From positions 1 to 64,000 of the forward strand of contig CABUHE010000004.1 in NCBI GenBank assembly GCA_902491375.1: a stretch of 64,000 bases of DNA, in the 5' to 3' direction. Source of the DNA: an uncultured Prevotella sp. Its GTDB lineage: Bacteria > Bacteroidota > Bacteroidia > Bacteroidales > Bacteroidaceae. Position numbers and translations under genes: made by a program. Positions 27,763 to 36,874 of the stretch are shown here, one piece after another (the first letter of the stretch is position 1; every line of letters starts with the position of its first letter). A model generated the notes under the pieces. That model saw nothing but the letters and a program-made list of their open reading frames with translations, made no database searches and had not been told where the DNA came from.

Positions 27763-30700
27763 TTAGAATGAGAGGTTCACACCAACAGTGAACTGCCTCA
27801 ATACCGGGTAAGAGCCGTAGCTGCACATCGGGTCGATGTAGTTGTCAGGATACGGATTGTAGAAGCTCAGGAGGTTCTGTCCTGTTATGTTGATACGTGC
27901 GCTCTGTATTCCGATCTTTCTGACAAGATTCTGCGGTATTGTGTAAGCAAGAGTCAGACGGTTAAGTTTTACTCGTGTTCCGCTTACGCGCCAGAATGAA
28001 GATGTACGTGCATTGACACTCTGATACTGCAAGTTAGGCAGACTTCCGTCACGGTTTTCCTTAACTACAAGATTGCCTGATGCATCATAAATGTCCTGAT
28101 AAGAATACATATTGTCTGCATTCCAGAATGAAGGCATATTGGTAAACTCAAGGTCGTCCACTCCACTGCCAGACTCAAGTGCTGCACCGTCGATGAAGCT
28201 GTAGCCACCCCAAGATGCATTGATCTGTGCTGTGAGAGAGAAACCCTTCCAGTCTGCACCGAGGTTCATTGTTACTCCATAAGGATTATGGCGGTTAGAG
28301 AGACAAACCTGATCAAGGTCAGCGTCAACTACACCGTCAGGACCTGAATAACTGCCGTCTGTCTGCTGAGGACCACGGATATCCTTATAGATAAGCATAC
28401 CTGGACGAACCTGATCTTTACTCATACCAAGATAACTTGTGATATTATTCTCAGCAAAATACTCCTCAATATCCTGGAAGCTGCGGAACATACCTATACA
28501 CTGCAATCCCCAAAGACCGATGTCTGTACGTCCGCCTTTTCTGATTTGACGGTAGATATAGTCTGTCTCCCAGTCCATGTTGAGAACTTTGTTGTCAGAA
28601 TAACCAGTGTTGATTCCAATCTTATACTTGAAGTCTTTTCCAATCTTGTCACGCCAAGTAATGCCAAGCTCGTATCCCCAACTGTCCATCTCACCGAGGT
28701 TAACAGAAGCTGACTGAGTACCGATTGTAGCCTCGATAGCCTGACTTATGTTCATAAGCATTTCGCGATTCCATTCACGATACATATCGAACGTTACAGA
28801 AAGACGGTTCTTCAATACATTGAGATCGATACCAAAGTTTGCCTTGTAAACCTTATCCCAATGTACGTCACGGTTAACGGCAGAGTTGTTGCGGTTAATA
28901 GTGATACGGCGTAAACTGCCACTATCCATTCCTGTGCCGAACACCGGACCACGGTTAGCATCCTGTGCATAAACCTGCATCCATTGCCACGGTGCGATGT
29001 TATCACGACCTGTAAGACCGAATGAGCCACGGAGCTTCAGGAAGTCAACCCAAGGCAAAGCTTTCTTGAACCAGTTTTCTTCTGACATAACCCAACCTAA
29101 ACTACCTGACGGGAACACACCCCAGTAATTTTCAGGTGCGAACTTAGTTGAAGCGTCAGAACGGATAAGGAACTCAGCAAGGTACTTATTATCGTAAGCG
29201 TAATTGATACGACCGATATAAGAAAGAGTACCAGACTCACTGCGGGTGAATGTAATAACCTGTGTGTTTGCCTCAGCTGAGTTAGACTGATCGGTTGTGA
29301 ATGAATACGGATCAGAAACCATAGCATAAAGATATTCACTTTCAGCCTCAGATTTCTCTATTGAGAACAACGCGCCAACACTGTGCTTACCGAAGTCGCG
29401 GTTGTATGAAGCCGTGAAGTTCATCTGGTAATTGTCTGTACGTGTCATTGAACGGTTCAACTGTGAAGGATCACCGTTGGCTATAGTATGGCTTATCAGA
29501 TTGCTTTCAGCTATGAATGGAGCGTAGTCCTGGTCGGCTACAGGTGTATAAAGGTGCTGACCTGAACCAGGACGAGTCATCATTGTATAGACTGTGTACT
29601 CTGATCCGTACTGGTTTGTCTTGTCTGTGTTGATACTCTTTGAATAAGAGAAACGCAACTTAAGACCTTTAAGAATCTTGCTCCAACCGAAATCATAATT
29701 AACGCTTGCGTTGACATTAAGGTTCGAGTTCATTGTACGGCTGTAGTCTCCGTTGTTACGAAGTTCGCTGAACGAATAGTTCTGATCATCATCAACCTGT
29801 GAGTTGCTTATACCGTAAGCAGCAATAGGCAGACCATTAACGTATTCAGGAATGTAGCGCGGACGAGTAAGCAGAATATCATAATCTTTCTCATTAGATG
29901 TTCCACCGACCTTAATATAAGGCGAGTTTTTCTTACCGTAGTCACCTGATACACTGAGGTTTGCCCCCAGCCATTTACTTACCTTCACGTCTACACCTGC
30001 ACGATAATTCCAACGGTTGTAATCAAGATTACCGAGGTTACCGTCCTGATCAAAGTAAGAAAGACTTGCAAAATAACTTGCCTTGTCTGTAGCACCGCTA
30101 AGGTTTACGCTGTGCTTCATTGTGAAACCTGTATCCCAATACTTGTCAAGCAAGTCGTAGTTTAGGCCACTCATTGCGTTAAGCTCATCCAACTGATACA
30201 GATCTGTCAGATGGTTAAGGTCTGTATTTGTAGGATCAGCAGCGGCAACTGCGTTATATAGACGTCCGTACTCGTATGCGCTAAGCATTTTCGGATGAGA
30301 AACGGCATCAGTGAAACCGAAAGTACCACTGTAAGAGATACGCGGCGCACCGATCTTACCCTTCTTTGTGGTAACAAGGATTACACCGTTAGCGGCACGC
30401 GCACCGTAAACAGCAGCTGATGCGTCTTTCAATACAGAAATACTCTCAACTTCTGACGGATCAAGATTGTTGAAAGCCTCAGCTCCGAGGTTCTGCGTAA
30501 CGTTACCGACTTTAACATCATTCGGATAAATATATCCGTCGATAACGAACAGAGGCTGCTGTGCTGTACTTCCGACATCGCCAAGAGAATTGGTGTCACG
30601 GATGTAGATTGTAGCGTTCTCGCCCGGACGGGTGTTACCTCCGCTCACGCTAAGACCATTGACAAGACCTTCAAGAGTGCTGGCAAGACCGCCAGATGTC

Positions 30701-31089
30701 ATGTCCTGAATCTCGTTCATAGGCACTGTGGCAACAGAACCGGTCAAGTGCGCTTTCTTCTGTACGCCGTAACCGACTACTACAAGTTCGTCAAGATTCT
30801 GCGTATCCTCCTTCAGCTGTACTCTGCCACCGGCTGTTACTGTCTGCGGTGTATAACCTATGTACGAAACTACTACCTTTACTCCTTTAGGGGCTTTTAT
30901 CACGTAATTACCGTTAAGGTCGGTGATAACACCTCCCTCTTGTCCTTGCACCCGGACCGACGCACCGATGATAGGCTCGCCGTTCTCGTCAACTACGGTT
31001 CCCTTTATATCTGTGTTCTGGGCAAAAGCCGGAACAGCAGAAAAGGCCATCAAACCGAAGCATAAACTGGCTATGAATTTTCTTTTCAT
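27763..31089 (-). CDS. SusC-like TonB-dependent outer-membrane transporter
   Basis: 1108-residue SusC/RagA-type transporter that imports oligosaccharides across the outer membrane with TonB energy. The signal peptide covers about 1-23 (ending VPAFAQ). A carboxypeptidase-like regulatory domain covers about 27-105 (IKGTVVDENGEPIIGASV). The SusC signature LDELVVVGYGVQKK follows near 100-115, then the plug with LFVIDGYIY and SVLKDASAAVYGARAANGVILVTT, and the barrel ending in VGVNLSF. The open frame is intact. It sits between the DUF5123-like gene (27 bp) and susD (35 bp). Confidence 0.96.
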   Translation of the reverse strand: MKRKFIASLCFGLMAFSAVPAFAQNTDIKGTVVDENGEPIIGASVRVQGQEGGVITDLNGNYVIKAPKGVKVVVSYIGYTPQTVTAGGRVQLKEDTQNLDELVVVGYGVQKKAHLTGSVATVPMNEIQDMTSGGLASTLEGLVNGLSVSGGNTRPGENATIYIRDTNSLGDVGSTAQQPLFVIDGYIYPNDVKVGNVTQNLGAEAFNNLDPSEVESISVLKDASAAVYGARAANGVILVTTKKGKIGAPRISYSGTFGFTDAVSHPKMLSAYEYGRLYNAVAAADPTNTDLNHLTDLYQLDELNAMSGLNYDLLDKYWDTGFTMKHSVNLSGATDKASYFASLSYFDQDGNLGNLDYNRWNYRAGVDVKVSKWLGANLSVSGDYGKKNSPYIKVGGTSNEKDYDILLTRPRYIPEYVNGLPIAAYGISNSQVDDDQNYSFSELRNNGDYSRTMNSNLNVNASVNYDFGWSKILKGLKLRFSYSKSINTDKTNQYGSEYTVYTMMTRPGSGQHLYTPVADQDYAPFIAESNLISHTIANGDPSQLNRSMTRTDNYQMNFTASYNRDFGKHSVGALFSIEKSEAESEYLYAMVSDPYSFTTDQSNSAEANTQVITFTRSESGTLSYIGRINYAYDNKYLAEFLIRSDASTKFAPENYWGVFPSGSLGWVMSEENWFKKALPWVDFLKLRGSFGLTGRDNIAPWQWMQVYAQDANRGPVFGTGMDSGSLRRITINRNNSAVNRDVHWDKVYKANFGIDLNVLKNRLSVTFDMYREWNREMLMNISQAIEATIGTQSASVNLGEMDSWGYELGITWRDKIGKDFKYKIGINTGYSDNKVLNMDWETDYIYRQIRKGGRTDIGLWGLQCIGMFRSFQDIEEYFAENNITSYLGMSKDQVRPGMLIYKDIRGPQQTDGSYSGPDGVVDADLDQVCLSNRHNPYGVTMNLGADWKGFSLTAQINASWGGYSFIDGAALESGSGVDDLEFTNMPSFWNADNMYSYQDIYDASGNLVVKENRDGSLPNLQYQSVNARTSSFWRVSGTRVKLNRLTLAYTIPQNLVRKIGIQSARINITGQNLLSFYNPYPDNYIDPMCSYGSYPVLRQFTVGVNLSF

Positions 31090-31116
31090 ATATTGTGTTT
31101 CTTTTGTTACTGATTA

Positions 31117-32568
31117 TTAATTAGCAGGAAGCCAACGCGGGTCGCCTGTGCGTTTTGTCTGCTGTTCTGAACCGCCAACTGTGAAGTTACCGTTAGCCGG
31201 GTCTGCAAACATCGGGTCTGATTCAATAGCGGTCACACTGTCATCGTATCCGCTTGTATTCTCAAACGCTCCGTCATACATATAAGTATTGTTTGCAAAG
31301 TTTCTGTTAGCAGAATTAGTACGTCCACCAAGGAATCGACGGGTTATCTGGTTGCTGCCGCAGTTTACGAAGATACAGTCTGTCATGTTCCAGTAAGAAG
31401 TATTGCGTCCTGCAAATCCGTTATAGTTACCCCACTGACCGCTGTAAGCCACATTATAGAACGTACAGTTGCTGTAAGTGATTGAGTTAGAGGCATAACC
31501 ACCGCGGTCGTTACGTCCTGAGTTGTTATACTGAACAAAATACTTAGCGTCAGCACCGGCTGTTCCATAGAATGTTGACTTGTCGATAGTCAGGTCATTA
31601 ATGTAACCGCCCTGGAAGCGGATAACTCCACTTACGTCACTGCCAGTCAACTGAACTACACAATTACGGATAATAGCCGTACCGACACAATACTTAACAT
31701 TGTTGTCGTAAATGAAATAGTTGTTTACGCCAGTAATCTTACAATTCTCTATCAGAAGAGACTGCTGGATGTCGTAATAATTCTGAGAACCACTGATTAC
31801 GCCCATCATGCTCTCATCTGGAGTCTTTGAATAAGCGATAAACGGATCTGTTGAAGCTGAGCAATCAAAGTTTACATTCTTGATTGACATTCCGGTTGCA
31901 GTGATTATGCTTGCGTTGCCGGTCATTGTAATTGTCGCAGGATTATTCTGGTCAGTGGTGCGCAACTGCACACGTTTGTTTCCAAAGTCTACGCTTCCCG
32001 ACATTGTGTAATGACCTCCAGCGATAAGGTCGTAGGCCATTTCAGTCTCCTTAGCCTCATCAGGCATCGGGTTTTCTGCTATAAATGTTGTAATATCACC
32101 TTCTGGTATAGTAGCGAGTGCTGCCGTAAAGCTATTGAATGTCAGCTGCGTAGCAACCTCTGCACCTGTATTATTCAGCTTTTCATTACCTAAGACCTTG
32201 ATACTGAACGTATAATTATGGTCAGCCACACGCGTTACAGCTATCTGACAACGGTCAATCGGAGAATCCTTTATTCCGTCAACGACTGCCGGATTTTCAG
32301 CATCGGTTACGTCCATGACAGTACACTCATAACCACCGGCACCCTTAACAACCGGCCATGAAATGACCGTCTGAGAACCATCAGCAGAAGCAGAGACAGA
32401 GATTTCGTCAGCAGTCGGAGAAACAAGAGTGACACCTGTCACACTACTGGTCCATCTCTCGTCATCGTCGAAACCATCTTGCGCGCACGAAGACAAAAGC
32501 ACAGCTCCTACGGCTATCACCGAAAGCAGACGCACCTTGTCTTTTAGTGAGAAATGATTCATTTTCAT
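31117..32568 (-). CDS. DUF5123/DUF4957-like lipoprotein with a pectate-lyase-type beta-helix
   Basis: 483-residue predicted surface lipoprotein (lipobox VLLSSCAQDG, Cys near residue 28). A fibronectin-III-like domain covers about 40-140 (VTLVSPTADEISVSAS, YTFSIKVLG). The second half, about 170-470, is a parallel beta-helix with many N/T/S-rich turns (VQLRTTDQNNPATITMTGN, SIKNVNFDCSAS). That is the layout of the DUF4957/DUF5123 proteins found with pectin-targeting SusC/SusD pairs. It may bind or cleave pectin; no catalytic residues could be assigned. It is the first gene of the operon, ahead of susC and susD. Confidence 0.72.
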   Translation of the reverse strand: MKMNHFSLKDKVRLLSVIAVGAVLLSSCAQDGFDDDERWTSSVTGVTLVSPTADEISVSASADGSQTVISWPVVKGAGGYECTVMDVTDAENPAVVDGIKDSPIDRCQIAVTRVADHNYTFSIKVLGNEKLNNTGAEVATQLTFNSFTAALATIPEGDITTFIAENPMPDEAKETEMAYDLIAGGHYTMSGSVDFGNKRVQLRTTDQNNPATITMTGNASIITATGMSIKNVNFDCSASTDPFIAYSKTPDESMMGVISGSQNYYDIQQSLLIENCKITGVNNYFIYDNNVKYCVGTAIIRNCVVQLTGSDVSGVIRFQGGYINDLTIDKSTFYGTAGADAKYFVQYNNSGRNDRGGYASNSITYSNCTFYNVAYSGQWGNYNGFAGRNTSYWNMTDCIFVNCGSNQITRRFLGGRTNSANRNFANNTYMYDGAFENTSGYDDSVTAIESDPMFADPANGNFTVGGSEQQTKRTGDPRWLPAN

Positions 32569-32701
32569 AATCTAATCAATTTAATTATTTGTTATACATA
32601 TTTTTTATTATTTATTTCTTTGGTTGTCTTAAAAGAATAGTTAATTCTTAAATAGTATAAGATTTATGTTAATCACAATATACGCTTTTACTTTCGACGT
32701 A

Positions 32702-32732
32702 CAAAGTAAATAAATGTAACCAAAATTACAAA
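32702..32732 (-). promoter_or_regulatory. Promoter of the DUF5123-like/susC/susD operon
   Basis: On the minus strand a -33 TTTG (32732-32729) is followed after exactly 19 bp by TTACTTTG (32709-32702), one base off TAnnTTTG. The leader would be about 130 nt. The spacing is the best in the window, but one mismatch in the -7 box suggests a need for activation. Confidence 0.55.
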
Positions 32733-32771
32733 AAAATGTTTAGAAAAAATTAGTTTTTAAGGTGAAAAAAC

Positions 32772-32826
32772 AAAGATGCCCGGACTGTTTCAACAGAAAC
32801 TACATTTTTCCGATAACCAGTCCGGG
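32772..32826 (-). terminator. Distal hairpin/terminator upstream of the susC/susD operon
   Basis: CCCGGACTG (32779-32787) pairs with CAGTCCGGG (32818-32826). On the minus strand it is followed by CATCTTTGTTTTTTC, a T-rich stretch. It is probably a backup terminator for the gene ending at 33172. Confidence 0.6.
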
Positions 32827-33096
32827 GTTGTTATATAAAAATTTAAGTAGCTGCAACCGCCCAGCTACGCATCTGTACAGTGTCAGTAAACATACGTTTC
32901 CCGTCATTTGAAAGATGCGGCCTCGCAGTTTGTCTTTTATTTTAATATAGACTATATAGTCAGTTTTTGTGTTGTGGTATTCGTTTCTCTATCATTCATC
33001 AGTCTGTATGTGGTCACGTTTTTAACACTCGGATATTCCTGACCTGCCGTCAGGTTTACGGACATACGCCACAACAGAATGTCTGAGCTTAAATAT

Positions 33097-33150
33097 AAAG
33101 AGGACTGCAAGTCCCGGATTTATATCCAAGCAAACCTTACAGTCCTCTTT
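33097..33150 (-). terminator. Terminator after the 33172-34137 gene
   Basis: AAAGAGGACTG (33097-33107) pairs with CAGTCCTCTTT (33140-33150), 22 bp past the minus-strand stop. The following minus-strand stretch is ATATTTAAGC, only moderately T-rich. Confidence 0.6.
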
Positions 33151-33171
33151 TGACTATCAAGCAGTTTTATC

Positions 33172-34137
33172 TTATTTATTGATAAACTTCTTACCGTTCT
33201 GAATCAGGATGCCCTTAGTAGCCTTTGTAACGCGCTGGCCGGCAAGGTTATATATCGGAGCATTCTCATCGGCAGCGTCAACAGTGATTTCGTTGATACC
33301 TGTTGAGCCAGGAGTGAACTCAAATCCGCTGAAACCTACCTGTGTATTCTTGTTGAAAATATAGTATGTCTCGTTAGCGGTAGCATTGAATGTAAGGTAA
33401 ACCCAGCAAGCCTGGTTGCCTGCGCCGATGACATAAGCATCAGTGCCTTCAGTTCCCTTAGTCGCGATTGACTCCTGATACATAGGATAGCCTTTCAATG
33501 GGCTGTCGTCTGCTACGTCCCAGTTTGTACCGTTAATGTAACCTGACACAGTAACATCTGTTCCTAATGCCAATGCCTTAGCGTCGCTCTGCTTTACGAC
33601 ATAGATGTCACGGCTACCCTTGTTAATCCATACAGCCACTTTCAGCTGGCCGTCTACTTTCGGGCTGAGTGTAACGTATGTTCCGTTTGTAGGCAGTCCT
33701 GCCGCTCCGTCAGGAGTATAATAAGAGTCTTCCCAATAAGCTCTGTAAACGCCTGTCGGCACATCGTCGGTTGTAATTTCTTCCCATGTAACCTTATCTA
33801 TATTAACAGGGTTGCCTTTGCCCTGAACATAATAGAAGTCAGCAACAGAGCCGTCAGCGCTCAGAGCTTTCTTCTGTATGCTGCCCCAAGAGTTGTCTAC
33901 GTTTGGCTCAAGTGGTGTTGTCTCACCGTCAATATATCCTGCAATCGGGCCTGAAGTATGAGTTCCTGCCACGTTTGTTGTCGAGAAGCTCACTACCGAC
34001 ATAGCAGCCGGATCTGAATTTGCCACATATTCAGCCTTGAGAGTTCCGTCGCTATTGTTCACATACCATGATTCAGTCTGCGCATTGGCTGTCAGTCCAC
34101 CAAGTACAGCTGCAACTAAAAGTAAAGTTTTTTTCAT
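33172..34137 (-). CDS. Secreted protein of unknown function with a sorting-type C-terminal tail
   Basis: 321-residue secreted protein I do not recognise. The signal peptide is about 1-19 (LLLVAAVLGGLTANAQ). The body looks like beta-sandwich material with many aromatic residues (ESWYVNNSDGTL, VPTGVYRAYWEDSYY, YYIFNKNTQVGFSGFEF). The end, GINEI, then YNLAGQRVTKATKGILIQNGKKF, is the sorting-like tail common in Prevotella secreted proteins, including type IX cargo. It may be a surface carbohydrate-binding protein, given the SusC/SusD neighbours; this is inference. It has its own terminators. Confidence 0.65.
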   Translation of the reverse strand: MKKTLLLVAAVLGGLTANAQTESWYVNNSDGTLKAEYVANSDPAAMSVVSFSTTNVAGTHTSGPIAGYIDGETTPLEPNVDNSWGSIQKKALSADGSVADFYYVQGKGNPVNIDKVTWEEITTDDVPTGVYRAYWEDSYYTPDGAAGLPTNGTYVTLSPKVDGQLKVAVWINKGSRDIYVVKQSDAKALALGTDVTVSGYINGTNWDVADDSPLKGYPMYQESIATKGTEGTDAYVIGAGNQACWVYLTFNATANETYYIFNKNTQVGFSGFEFTPGSTGINEITVDAADENAPIYNLAGQRVTKATKGILIQNGKKFINK

Positions 34138-34704
34138 AATTTATTTGTGTTTATTGGTTAAGTAAAATGTTTATATCATACTTTAAAATTCTTCAGATGT
34201 ACGTCCGGCACAGATATAATTTCACATAATGCCTACTGTAAATTACCGTTTCTATTAGTTTAATGATGGCAATACTGTCTGTACTGAATATTGTTTTCAT
34301 GATACAACAGCCTAACGGCACAAGCCAAAGACTGTCTATACTTTTTTATTTAGTGACGTAATTACACGTAAAATGTAATATATCACTGCGGATAATTAAC
34401 AAGGTTTAACTGTTGAATACTGTTTAAGAACAATCATTTAATGAATGAATAAAACACGGAAATATATAAACAAAATCAACGTAAACAACACATAAGAAAG
34501 TAACTGAATTTCAGACAGAAAACAATAGGCCATTTTTCATGTTGTAAAAGAGCATCTTTCACAACGCAAAACATGGTCTTTCAAACGATAAAAGATGCTC
34601 TTTTACAAAACACATTTGTACAGACACTTTACATAAAGGCTCCGATACAGAGAATTATCTCATAACATTCTGATAATCAACAGGATAGGAATGTATTAAA
34701 ATAT
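34138..34704. other. Intergenic region with repeat array C
   Basis: The 567-bp gap is AT-rich and contains repeat array C (34524-34611). I found no clear -7 box for the minus-strand gene at 34137, no ORF and no terminator hairpin after the GH67-like gene apart from the array itself. Confidence 0.5.
34524..34611. repeat. 22-bp repeat array C (four units)
   Basis: Units start at 34524, 34546, 34568 and 34590: AATAGGCCATTTTTC, AAAAGAGCATCTTTC, AAAACATGGTCTTTC and AAAAGATGCTCTTTT. The spacers are ATGTTGT, ACAACGC and AAACGAT. Units 2 and 4 are complementary at 14 of 15 positions, and the centres of units 1 and 3 at 4 of 5, so the pairing is interleaved. The array is 100 bp past the GH67-like stop. 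Confidence 0.9.
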
Positions 34705-36384
34705 TTATGGCAAAAAATCGTAAAAGTCGCCTTTGCCGCTGTCAGTATGATTTCCGGCTGAAACAAGGCGCGACCATTCGTCAGCTATACTGTCAGCCGT
34801 AAGCGATGGATTCCACGCAAGTCTGCCGAACGCATACCAGTTGGCAAGCGTATTGTTTTCGACAGACAGCTGACCGTCAGGCACGCCTGAAAGAATTCCC
34901 GACATACCGTTTATACGCGAAGGGCCGACAAGTACACTTGAAACTCCTGTACTTTCGTCATAACGTCTGCCAGCCTCGTCAACATATATAATCTGGAAAA
35001 GGTCTTTCCATAACGGCGCCTGATACCCCACACTGTCGCCTGCGCAGACATTTTCTGGAGTTACCGGCAGTTCAACCAGCATAGGAGTCTGTTTTATTTG
35101 ACTGAATATGCGCACATAAGGCTCGAACGGTGTCAAATCAGATAAGACAGGATTGAACTGAAGCATTACGTTTGAAGCCAGCTTACCGTCAAACGATTTA
35201 AATTCAGATGCAAGATGTCCGGCATAAGTTTCGTCTGCCCCATTACCGTTGGCATGACTCCGCCATATTACTACACCGCCGTATTGGGCAAGCAAACCAG
35301 CCAACATATTTATTCCGTCGACCAATGGTGAATGATAATCATCAGGGCCTGACATTCCCTGATATTCATAATTGACGACAAAACCGCCGAAGTCAGGAAT
35401 CAGCGTATATATCTCCTTGACCTTCTTCTCCCACCATCCTTTAACGCTTATGTCGTACGGGTCGGCTGAGTTTAAATCTCCGACAGTTACAGGCGAAGAC
35501 ATACTCACACTGACAAATGTCTTTATTCCATAAGGACGCAGCGTTCTGGCTACCTCTCTTACTTTACTAATATAATAAGGTGTGAGGATAACGCGCCCCA
35601 AGTCTGTTCCGCTTACAATCGCACTGTTAATACCAACCGATGAACTGGCGCGCGCAAAGGTTGTGAGTTTTTCTTTCTGGTCGATGCTCATAGTGCCCAT
35701 TTTGCCGTTTACTTCATTCCACGCCAGCAGTGCTTTCAACGTACTGACGCCGCCCGCCGTAGAATCATCATGGGTACTGATGTCTATCAGTCTGTAATCA
35801 AAAGCAGGAAACGAAGCCGCAACACTGACAATTCCGCTCTTACGTTTCTTTCTTTTTTCCAAGACGGTAGCATACTTTCCACAGGCTACTGCACGCTTAC
35901 GTAATGAATCGAAACTGCCGGTCTGCTGCATACGCAACAGCTCGTACGCACCGTAAAGCAAACCTGCGCTGTGCTTTGCACGCACAACAGTCTGTGCTTT
36001 ATTCCTGTCCCACTCTATCTTAAAGCCGTCGTTATCAGGCATTGAGTTGTCGATTGAAAGCTGAACGCTGCCCTCTCTCCAGTAAGCCTGTAGCTCGCGC
36101 ACTGCCGTTCTTACAACAGACGTTCTGTCATGAGTATAAATACGTGGTACATTATCTGTCGGTTTCATCCTCAACCACAGCTCAAACTCATCGCCGCCGT
36201 GAGTCAAACCGGCTGCGGCAATGCCGACAACGGAAGAAACAGATATGACTATAACTGCAACAAATATATGTAAAAAACTGAAGACCGGCTTCAGAATAAA
36301 GTCTTGGTTAATATGGATGTGCTTCATTTCCGCCATGCGTTGTTTCCTAAAAAAGACTAAATGCGAATTAATTATTTTCCGCAT
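34705..36384 (-). CDS. Diverged, C-terminally short GH67-like protein (possibly inactive)
   Basis: 559-residue relative of GH67 alpha-glucuronidases, which remove (4-O-methyl-)glucuronic acid from xylan. The N-terminal GH67 domain (LLYGAYELLRMQQ) and much of the barrel are visible: LRPYGIKTFVSVSMSSPVTVG, WWEKKVKEIYTLIPDFGGF, DGINMLAGLLAQYGGVVIWR and NWYAFGRLAWNPSLTADSIA. The general-acid Glu of GH67 aligns with Q342 (EYQGMSGP in place of NSEGQPGP), while the base pair aligns with D416 and E444, 28 residues apart as in known enzymes. The protein stops after WNPSL...EWSRL and lacks the roughly 130-200-residue helical C-terminal domain. The N-terminus has a membrane-spanning or signal segment after about 35 residues; the start is uncertain. 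It may be a binding protein or a decaying enzyme. Confidence 0.7.
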   Translation of the reverse strand: MRKIINSHLVFFRKQRMAEMKHIHINQDFILKPVFSFLHIFVAVIVISVSSVVGIAAAGLTHGGDEFELWLRMKPTDNVPRIYTHDRTSVVRTAVRELQAYWREGSVQLSIDNSMPDNDGFKIEWDRNKAQTVVRAKHSAGLLYGAYELLRMQQTGSFDSLRKRAVACGKYATVLEKRKKRKSGIVSVAASFPAFDYRLIDISTHDDSTAGGVSTLKALLAWNEVNGKMGTMSIDQKEKLTTFARASSSVGINSAIVSGTDLGRVILTPYYISKVREVARTLRPYGIKTFVSVSMSSPVTVGDLNSADPYDISVKGWWEKKVKEIYTLIPDFGGFVVNYEYQGMSGPDDYHSPLVDGINMLAGLLAQYGGVVIWRSHANGNGADETYAGHLASEFKSFDGKLASNVMLQFNPVLSDLTPFEPYVRIFSQIKQTPMLVELPVTPENVCAGDSVGYQAPLWKDLFQIIYVDEAGRRYDESTGVSSVLVGPSRINGMSGILSGVPDGQLSVENNTLANWYAFGRLAWNPSLTADSIADEWSRLVSAGNHTDSGKGDFYDFLP

Positions 36385-36602
36385 AAGGCCATAACCTTAA
36401 ACATTTATCTTTGGGCTAAATTATTCTATTTTCATCACTCACGCAAGAAAAATGACAAAATTTACTTGTTTTACGACTCTCAATAACATTATATAATAAT
36501 ATGTCTGCAAAACGAATGTAAGCAAATAAATGACTGACTGAGGTTTAAAAAGAATCACTTTTTCTGTAAAACAGATTCACATCATAAATATAAAACGGGA
36601 AC

Positions 36603-36648
36603 AAAAAAGCGACGGTTCCAGATGAACTCTGTCATCCAAAACCGTCGC
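36603..36648 (-). terminator. Terminator after the sigma factor and small ORF
   Basis: GCGACGGTT (36609-36617) pairs with AACCGTCGC (36640-36648). On the minus strand TTTTTTGTTCCC follows at once. It lies about 27 bp past the stop at 36675 and separates the sigma unit from the GH67-like gene. Confidence 0.85.
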
Positions 36649-36674
36649 AATACTATCATCAACAGACACATAGG

Positions 36675-36836
36675 TCATGCTTTCCCACTCTGAACCTGAC
36701 TGATAGCAAAACGTATTCTTTCTTTAAGTTCCTCTTTTTCATCAGAACTTAATGCAGGCACAATAATCTTTTTGCCTTTAATTAGTCTGCTTACAGTCGC
36801 CTTTATATTTCGTTTACTTACCATATTTGTCGTCAT
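36675..36836 (-). CDS. 53-residue basic protein following the sigma factor
   Basis: Small unrecognised ORF: from the ATG at 36836 it reads MTTNMVSKRNIKATVSRL and so on. It is Lys/Arg-rich in the first half and amphipathic-helical (SSDEKEELKERIRFAISQVQSG) in the second. It starts 38 bp after the sigma factor stop and ends just before a strong terminator, so it is probably in the sigma transcript. A longer in-frame version starting at 36905 would overlap the sigma gene and has a Cys-rich, unlikely N-terminus. It has no membrane segment, so it is not a classical FecR-type anti-sigma factor. Function unknown. Confidence 0.5.
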   Translation of the reverse strand: MTTNMVSKRNIKATVSRLIKGKKIIVPALSSDEKEELKERIRFAISQVQSGKA

Positions 36837-36874
36837 TTTTATGTTATGACGGCAAGTAAGCTTCTTTGTACTCT

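Larger units (their letters stand above)
32569..33171. other. Intergenic region between DUF5123-like gene and 33172-34137 gene
   Basis: This 603-bp gap holds the promoter of the susC/susD operon (32702-32732) and two hairpins that could end the upstream gene (32779-32826 and 33097-33150). Between about 32830 and 33095 I see nothing recognisable. Confidence 0.6.
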
